Positions 8,715-17,174 of a stretch of DNA of 64,000 nt are shown piece by piece. Positions within the stretch are counted from its first letter, which is position 1; every line of letters starts with the position of its first letter. Under the pieces are notes generated by a model. It made no database searches. It was not told the origin of the DNA and saw nothing but the letters and a program-made list of their open reading frames with translations. The stretch is from an uncultured Collinsella sp. (lineage in GTDB: Bacteria; Actinomycetota; Coriobacteriia; Coriobacteriales; Coriobacteriaceae): NCBI GenBank assembly GCA_900540945.1, contig UQHQ01000007.1, positions 20,132 through 84,131 on the forward strand. Reading direction: 5' to 3'. The translations under genes were made by a program, and so were the position numbers.

Positions 8715-9551
8715 ATGGACATCACGAACGACCAGTTGCAGCAGCTCAAGAGAATCGAACTCGCGATGCTCGATGAATTTGTCCGCATTTGCGATGCAAA
8801 TGGAATCGACTATTTTCTCTCGGGCGGAACTTGTTTGGGCGCCGCACGCCATAAGGGATTTATTCCATGGGACGACGACATTGATGTTGGCATGCTCCGC
8901 GAAGACTACGACCGCTTTGCACAAGCCTGTAAAACCGAACTGAGCGATGGCTTTATATTCCAAGACATGAACACCGAGCCTAATTGCGGCCTTGTTTTTG
9001 GCAAGATCCGCAAAAAAGGAACGGTGTATTCAGAAACCTACTCTTCTCATATCGCCATGTCACAGGGCGTATGGATTGATATTTTCCCCTATGATCGAGT
9101 TTCGAACGATTCGACCGAACGCATTAAACAATATCGTAAGGTTTCGTTCCTCAAGAACCTATATATCGTCAAATGTGGATATAAGTTTCCTCAAAATAAG
9201 GGCGGAATACAAAAGGCTGCCTATTATGTGGCAAAGGCCTTGTGTCTCCTCATTCCCCAACACTGGATTATCAGTAAAATTGACAAAGCAATGCGTACTT
9301 ACGATCAAGACGACTCGTGCCACTATGCTATGCCATTTGGCGGAGCTTACAGTATTGAAGTTGAGACCGAGGAACTCGCAAGACTGCATGACCTTGCCCT
9401 CATTGAGTTTGCTGGCAAGCAATACAAAACGTTTGCCGACTGGGATGGCTATCTAACAAAGAATTACGGCAACTATATGCAGCTCCCGCCCAAAGAAAAG
9501 CGTCGAGCGGGAGTGCACTACGTAAAAGAGCTCAAATTGTCACAGGATTAA
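8715..9551 (+). CDS. LicD family phosphotransferase
   Basis: LicD proteins transfer a phospho-alcohol (phosphocholine, or ribitol/glycerol phosphate in relatives such as fukutin) from a CDP donor to a glycan. This 278-residue protein has the family signature LSGGTCLGAARHKGFIPWDD followed by DIDVGM at residues ~37-60, with the metal-binding aspartates. The MPFGGAYSIE segment lies near residue 200. The start follows GAAGGAAC. The IspD/TarI-like cytidylyltransferase at 11525-12265 could supply the CDP-activated substrate, so a phosphodiester-linked decoration of the surface polymer is inferred. Its 3' end overlaps the convergent GT2 gene by 4 bp. Confidence 0.9.
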   Translation: MDITNDQLQQLKRIELAMLDEFVRICDANGIDYFLSGGTCLGAARHKGFIPWDDDIDVGMLREDYDRFAQACKTELSDGFIFQDMNTEPNCGLVFGKIRKKGTVYSETYSSHIAMSQGVWIDIFPYDRVSNDSTERIKQYRKVSFLKNLYIVKCGYKFPQNKGGIQKAAYYVAKALCLLIPQHWIISKIDKAMRTYDQDDSCHYAMPFGGAYSIEVETEELARLHDLALIEFAGKQYKTFADWDGYLTKNYGNYMQLPPKEKRRAGVHYVKELKLSQD

Positions 9552-10501
9552 TAGACGTTTAGAAGCATCTTGCCTTTAAACATAATGTTTTCAAGCGGAA
9601 ACGGTTGCGCAAAAGCTGGATTAAACATCATACCTAAACGCTTCACAATGCTATGACGTCCATCAACGAAGCAAGATACGAGTTCTTTGTCCTCAGAACT
9701 CATGCTGTCGGCATAGCCATCAAGCAAAAGCGACGCTGCTTCAGTAAGGCCATGCTCGGAGGGCGACAGAAGCGAGCTAGCAATAATCTTTATACGCTTG
9801 CCGCTCAAACTGTTTAGCCCACGCTCGCCAACCTGATTTTGGCCCGAGATGCGGCGCTTAATGTAAGCATGCTCAAGATCGGGAACTTGAGCATTAAGCA
9901 CTCTAGCGACTAAGTGAACCCAGCCATCATGAATACGAGGCCAATCCGGCGGCACATAACGTTGAAGGACAGACGCAAAAGCCGAATTGAACACCATCGT
10001 GCATCCGGACGCCCAATTTACAGTCAGTAACAACCCTAAAGAGTTTGCATGCGAAGCAAAGGCGCCGTATTCTCTAGACCCGCCATTTAGGTGCTCATCA
10101 ACATTGCACACGTCACTGTAATACAGGCGAGGGCCCTCGCCAGCTGAACTAATTGCCTCAATTGCCTTTCCAAGCTTATTGGGCATCCAATAGTCATCTT
10201 GATCTGAGAACGCAAAAAAGTCGAAGGACGTTGCATCAGCACAGTAAAGCATGTCCATAAAGTTTCGAGCGAGACCCTTGTTTTTCTCATTGACGCCAAA
10301 TTGAACATTAGGCATATCTTGGGCATAACGGCTGCAAATCGACGGCGTACTATCACTCGAGCCGTCATCCGATATCAAGAGCGTGACATTCACGCCTTCT
10401 TGAGCAAGGATGCTATCAATTTGTTCAGCAACATACTTCTCACCGTTATAAGTGGCCATCATCACAAGGACGGACGGCTTTCGCGCTATCTCGTTAGTCA
10501 T
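9548..10501 (-). CDS. GT2 glycosyltransferase (rhamnosyltransferase-like)
   Basis: This 317-residue GT-A enzyme has VLVMMATYNGEKYVAEQIDS at the N-terminus, LLISDDGSSDSTPS, and FAFSDQDDYWMPNKL with the DxD-type metal site near residue 95. The SDQDDxW signature is common in rhamnosyl- and related transferases of O-antigen and capsule loci, which would fit the dTDP-rhamnose genes nearby; the donor is not proven. The start at 10501 overlaps the stop of the upstream SDR gene by 8 bp, which indicates translational coupling; the ATG 18 bp upstream lies inside that gene. Confidence 0.88.
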   Translation of the reverse strand: MTNEIARKPSVLVMMATYNGEKYVAEQIDSILAQEGVNVTLLISDDGSSDSTPSICSRYAQDMPNVQFGVNEKNKGLARNFMDMLYCADATSFDFFAFSDQDDYWMPNKLGKAIEAISSAGEGPRLYYSDVCNVDEHLNGGSREYGAFASHANSLGLLLTVNWASGCTMVFNSAFASVLQRYVPPDWPRIHDGWVHLVARVLNAQVPDLEHAYIKRRISGQNQVGERGLNSLSGKRIKIIASSLLSPSEHGLTEAASLLLDGYADSMSSEDKELVSCFVDGRHSIVKRLGMMFNPAFAQPFPLENIMFKGKMLLNVY

Positions 10502-11537
10502 GAACGCTCCAGCAATCAATCATGGCACGGTACATATCAGAAAGCGAATCGTTGGGCTCCCAGCCCAACGCCTTGAGCTTAGATGAATCGAGCATGAGGT
10601 CAGAGGCCTTCCTGAACGTCGCCTCGCGCTCGGGGTCAAACTCTCTGCGGACCTGCGTACCCTCAGCGCCAAACTGGTCAAGAACCAGCTGCGCCATTTC
10701 CCTAATGCTGCAATACGCATCCTCGTTAACAGCGTTATACGCTTCACCCGATTGACCATTAACCAATGCAATCAAAATAGCGCGCACAGAGTCATCGACC
10801 GAAAGGTAACCGTTGCGCTTAAGGCCATCACTTAACAAGACGATGTCCTTGCCGTCAATGGCATGACGACCGAAATCGGCAAACACTCGCATGTCGTCGT
10901 GATGGACACCCTCGCCAAACGTCTGAGCCAAACGCATAACAACCGAAGGGACACCGTGCTCAGTGGCATACGAAGCACACAGGCACTCGACAAGACGTTT
11001 GGCCTCGGGATAGCTGTTGCGAACGACCATGGGGTCCAGTTTACCAAGGTTATCCTCAGTAGCCACACCTTCGACCTCGCCGTAAACCTCCATAGTAGAG
11101 AGGAACAGCACCTTCTTCGCATCTACAGAGCAAGCGTACCTCAGTACAGCCTCCCCACCATGAACAATCTGCATAATCGTCGTGGCGGGAGTCTCGAGGA
11201 AGCTCTTGCTTGATGTTCCGCAGGCAGCATGGACTACATAATCCACGTGCTCGGAACCCATAAGCTCATCGCCAAGCGACCATTCCAGAACAGAAACGTC
11301 ACTTCGGTCGCCAAACAGAGCCTGCGCTTTTTTATTATTTCGAACGGGCAGAACCACGTTGATGCCGGCATCAACGTGATCGTTTCTAGAGAGCAGAGTC
11401 CTCACAACCTGCGAACCAATTAACCCCGTTGATCCTGTCACCAAAACGGTCTTACCGTCCAGCTCAGCCCAGGGAAGATCGACCTCGGCGGCAATCTTCG
11501 CAGCTCGATCAAACAAATACTCATCTACAGCGGCCAT
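10494..11537 (-). CDS. Extended SDR (NAD-dependent epimerase/dehydratase family)
   Basis: This 347-residue protein has the Rossmann motif VTGSTGLIGSQVV near residue 32, the catalytic Ser region LFLSTMEVYGE, and YxxxK in NSYPEAKRLVE near residue 165. It is therefore an extended short-chain dehydrogenase acting on a nucleotide sugar or polyol. An N-terminal extension of about 28 residues precedes the Rossmann fold. It overlaps the cytidylyltransferase gene upstream by 13 bp and the GT2 gene downstream by 8 bp, so the three are translated as a unit. The pairing with a TarI-like enzyme suggests it makes or modifies the CDP-linked or precursor sugar used by LicD; this is inference. Confidence 0.87.
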   Translation of the reverse strand: MAAVDEYLFDRAAKIAAEVDLPWAELDGKTVLVTGSTGLIGSQVVRTLLSRNDHVDAGINVVLPVRNNKKAQALFGDRSDVSVLEWSLGDELMGSEHVDYVVHAACGTSSKSFLETPATTIMQIVHGGEAVLRYACSVDAKKVLFLSTMEVYGEVEGVATEDNLGKLDPMVVRNSYPEAKRLVECLCASYATEHGVPSVVMRLAQTFGEGVHHDDMRVFADFGRHAIDGKDIVLLSDGLKRNGYLSVDDSVRAILIALVNGQSGEAYNAVNEDAYCSIREMAQLVLDQFGAEGTQVRREFDPEREATFRKASDLMLDSSKLKALGWEPNDSLSDMYRAMIDCWSVHD

Positions 11538-12265
11538 AGCTGCTCCATTTCCTTGTAGTCAACAAACCCCTTAAACGCAAAGAAATCGCGCTGCGTGGTC
11601 ACCTTAATATTGTCCGCAGGTCCCTCAACCGTATGGGCCTTGTGGCCATAATGAGCCATAAGCGAGATTGAATCGATGAAATCATGTCTGCCCTCCTTGC
11701 GTGCGCGGAGGTGCTCGGCATAAATATCATTAAACTTGAAGCCCTGGGGAGCACGCGCGAGCTTGCAACGCGAACGGTCGACGACACGTTCTACCACGCC
11801 ATTCTCCTCCTCGATAATCGTTTCAGGCGAAGAGGCAACCGTTGCGGTAGAACCATACTGGGAAACGGAATCGATGCACGCAGAGATAGTCTGCTCATCA
11901 ATAAGTGGCCGAACGCCGTCGTGAATCAAAACAATAGAATCCTTATCCGTTACGCCAAGCCGTTTAAGCTCAGAAAGACCATTAAAGATGGAATCCTGAC
12001 CCGTCTTGCCACCTGGAACAATCGACAAGACCTTGGAGTAATGAGCGTCCTCGACAATTTCGCGCATATGGTCCATACCTGAGGCAACACAAACGACAAC
12101 GACACCTGCAACCATAGGATGCTTTTCAAAATGGTCGATGGTATGAGCGATAATAGACTTTCCGCCCAACTCCAAAAACTGCTTGGGAACTTTAGCGCCA
12201 CGCATACGTGACCCAACGCCACCAGCAAAAATTACCGCATAGCACTTTAAATCATTGCATGCCAT
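11525..12265 (-). CDS. IspD/TarI-like cytidylyltransferase
   Basis: This 246-residue CTP-dependent nucleotidyltransferase has AVIFAGGVGSRMRGAKVPKQ at residue 10, the PGGKTGQDSIFNGL segment near residue 84, and LIHDGVRPLI near residue 113. These are shared by IspD (MEP pathway) and TarI/Bcs1 (ribitol-5-phosphate cytidylyltransferase). Location in a polysaccharide locus, overlap with an SDR gene and the licD gene nearby favour a TarI-like role making a CDP-polyol donor over isoprenoid synthesis. Sequence alone does not settle the substrate. It is first in a three-gene coupled operon whose promoter should lie in 12266-12673. Confidence 0.85.
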   Translation of the reverse strand: MACNDLKCYAVIFAGGVGSRMRGAKVPKQFLELGGKSIIAHTIDHFEKHPMVAGVVVVCVASGMDHMREIVEDAHYSKVLSIVPGGKTGQDSIFNGLSELKRLGVTDKDSIVLIHDGVRPLIDEQTISACIDSVSQYGSTATVASSPETIIEEENGVVERVVDRSRCKLARAPQGFKFNDIYAEHLRARKEGRHDFIDSISLMAHYGHKAHTVEGPADNIKVTTQRDFFAFKGFVDYKEMEQLWPL

Positions 12266-12673
12266 TAGTTATAGCCTTTCAAATATCATCGGGAAAATAA
12301 GTAGCACAGACCGACAGCGGTCGTATTTACATAATTTTAGTCTCCAGACAGGAGATTGGTCACATAAGCAAAAGAAGCGCATTCTTTGCAAGAAGTGATT
12401 CGACCCATATTCAAACCCATAAACCCCAACATGCAACGCGAGAGGACAGAAGCCTCACTCCTCAAATAAATCCATACGCAATTGAATCACAATGACACTA
12501 TATAAGGCATCAGTGACGCAATTATGATGCTGGTAGAATTAAAGGTACTGCCTGTAATTAGCTCTTCTTATTATGTAAATCGACCTTACAAGAACTCATC
12601 ACAACTAGAATCGAATCAAATAAGTATTATTTAATTTATAAACAGTTCGCATGACCTAAGCAGAGAGACGATA
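12266..12673 (-). other. AT-rich divergent intergenic region (408 bp)
   Basis: No credible gene is visible on either strand. The region is markedly AT-rich and separates the minus-strand cytidylyltransferase operon from the plus-strand GT4 gene, so it should contain both promoters. A small hairpin (TCTCC-agaca-GGAGA, about 12343-12357) lies on the operon side. The GT4 side ends in a very AT-rich stretch around 12600-12640 that could serve as a promoter, but no clear -35/-10 pair stands out. Confidence 0.5.
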
Positions 12674-13786
12674 ATGAAAGTTGTGCATGTTTCTTCTTCT
12701 GGAAAACTCGATGGGGGAGCTGAACTATGCCTTGTCGACCTTATTAAGTATGAAATTGAGAACGGAATCAACCCTTACGTTCTCCTTCCCTATAAGGGCG
12801 AATTACAGGAAAAGCTAAATTCAATGGGAGTCGAGACCGACATCATTCATTATTTACCTTGGCGGCATCATCGCTCAGAACCAAAACTAAAATCCTCAGC
12901 TATTTTCCTGATTAAGATCGTCATTAATTTAATTCAAGAAGTACATATCTATCATTTTCTCCGGAAGCATAAAGTTGATTTAGTCCACATAAATACAACT
13001 GCCGTATATGCAGGGTCCATTTCTGCTCACATTCTCAATATTCCACTTATATGGCACTTGCGCGAATTCAACGGCCAACCAACCTCTTATGACTTCTATT
13101 GCAAGAGTTTTTCTTATTGGCTGCTTTCTAACGCAAGCAAGTGCATAGCAGTCTCTAAAGTAATAGATAACTTTTATTCAGAGCATCTGAACAACTCAAT
13201 TGTTATTTACGATTCAATGGAGGAACCTAGGCACGAGCGACAAAGCGACTTGTTTTCTACAGATATAACAAGAATAATCCTTATCGGAAACAAAAAGCCC
13301 GACAAGGGACAAATGGACGCAATAAAGGCCTTGTCTCAATTAAGAGATCTTCCAATTCATTTAACATTAATTGGCAAAGACCTGGACGAAGCCTATGTTG
13401 CCGAAATGCACGACTATACTCAGAAACATTCCCTAGCTAATCTACTTACAGACAATTCATTTGACTCGGAAGCCAAATATAAACTACTCGAATCTGATAT
13501 TGCATTAAACTGTTCTCGATCAGAGTCATTTGGAAGAACCACCGTTGAGGCACTGATGTCAGGCTGTTTAGTAATTGGGAATAACAACAGCTGCACCGCA
13601 GAGCTTCTCGCCAACGGAAGGGGACTTCTCTACGAAGGTTCCGAAGACCTTTCGGTCAAAATTCGCTGGGCAATAAATCATCCGGCAGAATCAAAAGATA
13701 TAGCAAAAAAAGGTGCAGAGTTTGGAGTCGGCTCCTTTCAGACCGGTAATAAAAATATCGTCAATCTGTTTAAGTCAATGCTTTAG
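12674..13786 (+). CDS. GT4 family glycosyltransferase
   Basis: This 370-residue GT-B enzyme begins MKVVHVSSSGKLDGGAELCL, with the GGAE acceptor-side loop usual in GT4. The donor-binding half includes ILIGNKKPDKGQMDAIKAL near residue 200 and ALNCSRSESFGRTTVEALM near residue 275, the E-x7-E region that binds the nucleotide sugar. It is monocistronic: the next gene starts 200 bp later. Base composition is much more AT-rich than the following UDP-GlcNAc epimerase gene, suggesting separate origin. Donor and acceptor are unknown. Confidence 0.9.
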   Translation: MKVVHVSSSGKLDGGAELCLVDLIKYEIENGINPYVLLPYKGELQEKLNSMGVETDIIHYLPWRHHRSEPKLKSSAIFLIKIVINLIQEVHIYHFLRKHKVDLVHINTTAVYAGSISAHILNIPLIWHLREFNGQPTSYDFYCKSFSYWLLSNASKCIAVSKVIDNFYSEHLNNSIVIYDSMEEPRHERQSDLFSTDITRIILIGNKKPDKGQMDAIKALSQLRDLPIHLTLIGKDLDEAYVAEMHDYTQKHSLANLLTDNSFDSEAKYKLLESDIALNCSRSESFGRTTVEALMSGCLVIGNNNSCTAELLANGRGLLYEGSEDLSVKIRWAINHPAESKDIAKKGAEFGVGSFQTGNKNIVNLFKSML

Positions 13787-13987
13787 CTCAAACGTGGACG
13801 CAATAATTGGTTGCATTGAGCGGCCATTATTTATAATGCAGCATTTAGGCGTAGACTAGGGCATTGTGGCGCCGCTCACAACCCTTGTGCGCCATTCAGC
13901 AATTCGATGGTTACCCATCCATCAAAACCAAGAAAGAAATGAGCAATTCTTAACATGCCAATTAGAGAATTACCCAAAGGAGTGAAA

Positions 13988-15091
13988 ATGACCCGAAATA
14001 AGATAATGCTCGTCTTCGGCACCCGCCCGGAGGCCATCAAGATGTGCCCGCTTGTCAACGAGCTTAGGGCGCGCAGAGATGAGTTCGAGACCGTCGTGAC
14101 AGTGACAGGCCAGCACCGCGAGATGCTCGACCAGGTCCTTCGAGTTTTCGACGTGACTCCCGACCACGACCTTGCGATCATGAAGCCGGGCCAGACGCTG
14201 TTCGACGTTACGTGCGACGTGCTGGTCAAGCTCAAGGCCGTTCTCGAGGACGAGAGGCCCGACGTCGTTCTGGTTCACGGCGACACCACGACCAGCTTCG
14301 CCGCTGCGCTCGCATGCTTCTACCTGCAGATCCCCGTGGGGCATGTCGAGGCCGGCCTGCGCACGCACGACATCTACAGCCCCTGGCCGGAGGAGTTCAA
14401 CCGCCAGGCGGTCGACATCGTGAGCGAGTACTATTTCGCCCCCACGGAGGCGAGCAAGCAGAACCTGCTCGGTGAGGGCAAGCCTGAGTCCAGGATCTGG
14501 GTCACCGGCAACACCGGAATCGACGCGCTTCGCACCACCGTGCGCGAGGGCTATACTCATCCCGAGCTCGAGTGGGCTGAGGGCTCCCGCCTCATCCTCA
14601 TCACGGCCCACCGCCGCGAGAACCTTGGCGAGCCCATGCACCGCATGTTCCGCGCCATCCGCCGCGTGATGGAGGAGCACCCCGACACCAAGGCGATCTA
14701 CCCCATCCACATGAACCCGCTCGTCCGCAAGGCGGCGCACGAGGAGCTCGACGGCTTCGACCGTCTGCACATCATCGACCCGCTCGAGGTGCTCGACTTC
14801 CATAACTTCATGGCCGCGAGCCACCTCATCCTCACCGACTCGGGCGGCATCCAGGAGGAGGCGCCTAGCCTGGGCAAGCCGGTGCTCGTCATGCGCGACA
14901 CCACCGAGCGCCCAGAGGGCGTGGCCGCCGGCACACTGAAGCTCGTCGGCACCGAAGAGGATGTTATCTACCGTGAGTTCAGCCGCCTACTCTCCGATCA
15001 GGCCGAGTACGAGGCCATGAGTCATGCGTCGAATCCCTACGGCGACGGGCATGCGAGCGAGCGCATCGCGGGCGTTCTAGGACTTCAATAG
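13988..15091 (+). CDS. wecB: UDP-N-acetylglucosamine 2-epimerase (non-hydrolysing)
   Basis: This 367-residue enzyme interconverts UDP-GlcNAc and UDP-ManNAc, giving a ManNAc donor for surface polymers. Motifs match the family: LVFGTRPEAIKMCPL at the N-terminus, VHGDTTTSFAA, VEAGLRTHD, WPEEFNRQ, and TDSGGIQEEAPSLGKPVLV near residue 290. The start at 13988 is fixed by AAAGGAG eight bases upstream; an in-frame ATG 33 bp earlier lacks a ribosome site. It is strongly GC-rich, like the rfb genes and unlike its AT-rich neighbours, so it may have been acquired separately. Confidence 0.95.
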   Translation: MTRNKIMLVFGTRPEAIKMCPLVNELRARRDEFETVVTVTGQHREMLDQVLRVFDVTPDHDLAIMKPGQTLFDVTCDVLVKLKAVLEDERPDVVLVHGDTTTSFAAALACFYLQIPVGHVEAGLRTHDIYSPWPEEFNRQAVDIVSEYYFAPTEASKQNLLGEGKPESRIWVTGNTGIDALRTTVREGYTHPELEWAEGSRLILITAHRRENLGEPMHRMFRAIRRVMEEHPDTKAIYPIHMNPLVRKAAHEELDGFDRLHIIDPLEVLDFHNFMAASHLILTDSGGIQEEAPSLGKPVLVMRDTTERPEGVAAGTLKLVGTEEDVIYREFSRLLSDQAEYEAMSHASNPYGDGHASERIAGVLGLQ

Positions 15092-15619
15092 CGGTCGGAC
15101 GTAAATATGATTGGTCAATTAGTGCGATCCACATGCTTGCATATGCTCTATTGTGGCATCCCATCTCTGCCAGCTTTATGAACTGCCCACTGCATGGATT
15201 TTAAATATCGGCGTTCAAGTTTTTCTCATGATATCGGGAGGGCTTTATAGATTGGCGCCCTGATTTCAGCGACATCCGAAACTGGGACTCCAAATCGAGT
15301 AAGGCGAGCATATTGAGCAGAGAATCCGCGTCCTTAACACTGCTGAATGGGTGTTTGCACTTGAGAACTTCGGATCGCTGGGCAGGTCGCCCGCAAATAC
15401 AGCGCACACGACCTGCCCATGGTCAACGATTAGCTACTCGACAAACTTCATTCGAAGTTCAGACCGATACTAATGGAGCAGACGAATGCAAAAAACACTA
15501 CGGCCCATATCGGCGCTGGTGCTCAGGCGCAATAACGGCAGTGTCATATCGCATATTCAACAGTGCTCAAGCGAGCAAATACCCAGCCTCGCGATTTGTG
15601 GACGCCACAATCAAGATGC
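15092..15619. other. Intergenic region without a recognisable gene (528 bp)
   Basis: Only short open frames of about 65-105 codons occur here, on both strands, and none has a recognisable domain or a convincing ribosome site. The stretch lies between convergent genes (epimerase on plus, flippase on minus) and looks like decayed sequence from an earlier gene of the locus. No strong terminator hairpin or repeat was found. Confidence 0.4.
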
Positions 15620-17164
15620 CTATCTAGTAAAAGCACGCTTAGTCATAGAACTTAAGAGTTGTTTCATATATAAATATGATTCTGTTTTCCTGAACACAAT
15701 CCAAAAATAAAAATTTATCGCCGCGACAGCAATTACCAATCTAATTACAAAACCCAACAGCGAATCTGGAATATATGAAAACAAGATATGAAGCCCGATT
15801 GCGGGCATAAGCGAAACAAAAAACCAACCTAAATAGCATTTAAAATAATCAACACAACTACAGTGGAATAAATATTTGTACAAAACAACGCCCTCACGCC
15901 AAGCACTTGTAAAGAGCGTGCTAAGAAAAGTGCCGATGAAAACGCCAGCAATACCAACATGAATGACGGCATAGACGGAAATAACTAGATTCAAAACAGC
16001 CTGAATTAAAGGTCTGATTTTATCTTTAACAAACAAGCCAGAAGCATTTACGAACCCAACGTTAATAATTCTTGAAGAATTCCAGAAAAAATGCAGGGAA
16101 AGAATCGTAACGACAGCCTGATCCAATAAGTATTTATCCCCGATCCAAATCTTAATAAAAGGATTAATCAACAGATAAAAACACAAAGCGCAAAATGACG
16201 CAGCCCAGATATTAATAAATCGAAGACGTTGATACAACTTAAGTTTTTCAGAATCCCCCGCATCTATCAAGGCATTTCCAATTGTCGGAACAAAGCTACC
16301 GAAAACCTTATTTAAAAACAAATCTAATGCAGATGAAATCAGCTGATAATTTGAATATAAACCGACTGTCCCCACGCCAATAAAAGAAGAGAGAATAATG
16401 CTGTCAGTGCTGTTTAGAACAACTCCTCCGATTTTGTGACACATTAATGCGCCAGTCTCTTTAAAAATGCGAATCTTATTAGCGTTGCTAAGCCTTGCAT
16501 CCCTGAACGCAATAATGTCTGGATATTGCCTAGCGCTATAGCAAGACAGGCCAAAGTTGTAAACAAGGGAAATTAAAATTCCAGCAGTAAGAACAAAAGT
16601 GTAATTTGCAGTAGCTATCAGTAATAAAATTTTAATTACATTTAAACATATATTATAGATAGAGTTAGCGGCGGAAATTACATAACCCTTTTGATCGGCA
16701 TTGAGTAGCGATTGCCTGTAGACGCACAGGTAACTCGTTACACTTTGAAATACGAAAAGCCAATAGATTACGCTAAGATTTACATCATCCGGAATATTAC
16801 CGGGATCAGCGATAACAGAATCGATAAACGGAAAAAAACAAGCTCCAAGAAGCAGAGTAATTAAAGCAATTGCTCGGTAGACACTTTTATAGAAATTGAG
16901 CAGCTTTGCGCATTCCTCATCATCGCATTCTTTAATTGGCTTATACATATTAAATGCAATAACCGAGCCGATACCAAGCTCGGTCAGGGAAAACACCTGC
17001 AATATGTTTGTAAATAGCGCCGATATTCCCAAATAGTTGGCATTCAGTACATACAAAAATACTGTTCGAAATATAAACGCACCAACATAAGATGCGAGTT
17101 GTTCACCCACCCCAGTCAATGAGGCGAGGAGAGCATTTTTGATTCTAGAATTTTTGTTTGCCAT
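15620..17164 (-). CDS. Wzx-type polysaccharide flippase (MOP superfamily)
   Basis: This 514-residue polytopic protein has about 12-14 hydrophobic helices and starts with a basic segment (MANKNSRIKNALLAS) leading into the first helix. Features of the polysaccharide transporter family are YVLNANYLGISALFTNILQV near residue 38, LTELGIGSVIAFNMYKPI, and the mid-protein GVGTVGLYSNYQLI. It would move the undecaprenyl-linked repeat unit across the membrane. The gene is very AT-rich. The GT-D/GT2 gene ends 10 bp upstream, so the two share a transcript. No Wzy polymerase is evident among the complete genes here. Confidence 0.9.
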   Translation of the reverse strand: MANKNSRIKNALLASLTGVGEQLASYVGAFIFRTVFLYVLNANYLGISALFTNILQVFSLTELGIGSVIAFNMYKPIKECDDEECAKLLNFYKSVYRAIALITLLLGACFFPFIDSVIADPGNIPDDVNLSVIYWLFVFQSVTSYLCVYRQSLLNADQKGYVISAANSIYNICLNVIKILLLIATANYTFVLTAGILISLVYNFGLSCYSARQYPDIIAFRDARLSNANKIRIFKETGALMCHKIGGVVLNSTDSIILSSFIGVGTVGLYSNYQLISSALDLFLNKVFGSFVPTIGNALIDAGDSEKLKLYQRLRFINIWAASFCALCFYLLINPFIKIWIGDKYLLDQAVVTILSLHFFWNSSRIINVGFVNASGLFVKDKIRPLIQAVLNLVISVYAVIHVGIAGVFIGTFLSTLFTSAWREGVVLYKYLFHCSCVDYFKCYLGWFFVSLMPAIGLHILFSYIPDSLLGFVIRLVIAVAAINFYFWIVFRKTESYLYMKQLLSSMTKRAFTR

Positions 17165-17174
17165 CTATATAAAC

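Noticed and set aside
15201..15407. 68-codon frame possibly encoding a small protein
   Set aside because: It has a GTG start without a ribosome site and no homology cue; it is better read as decayed sequence.
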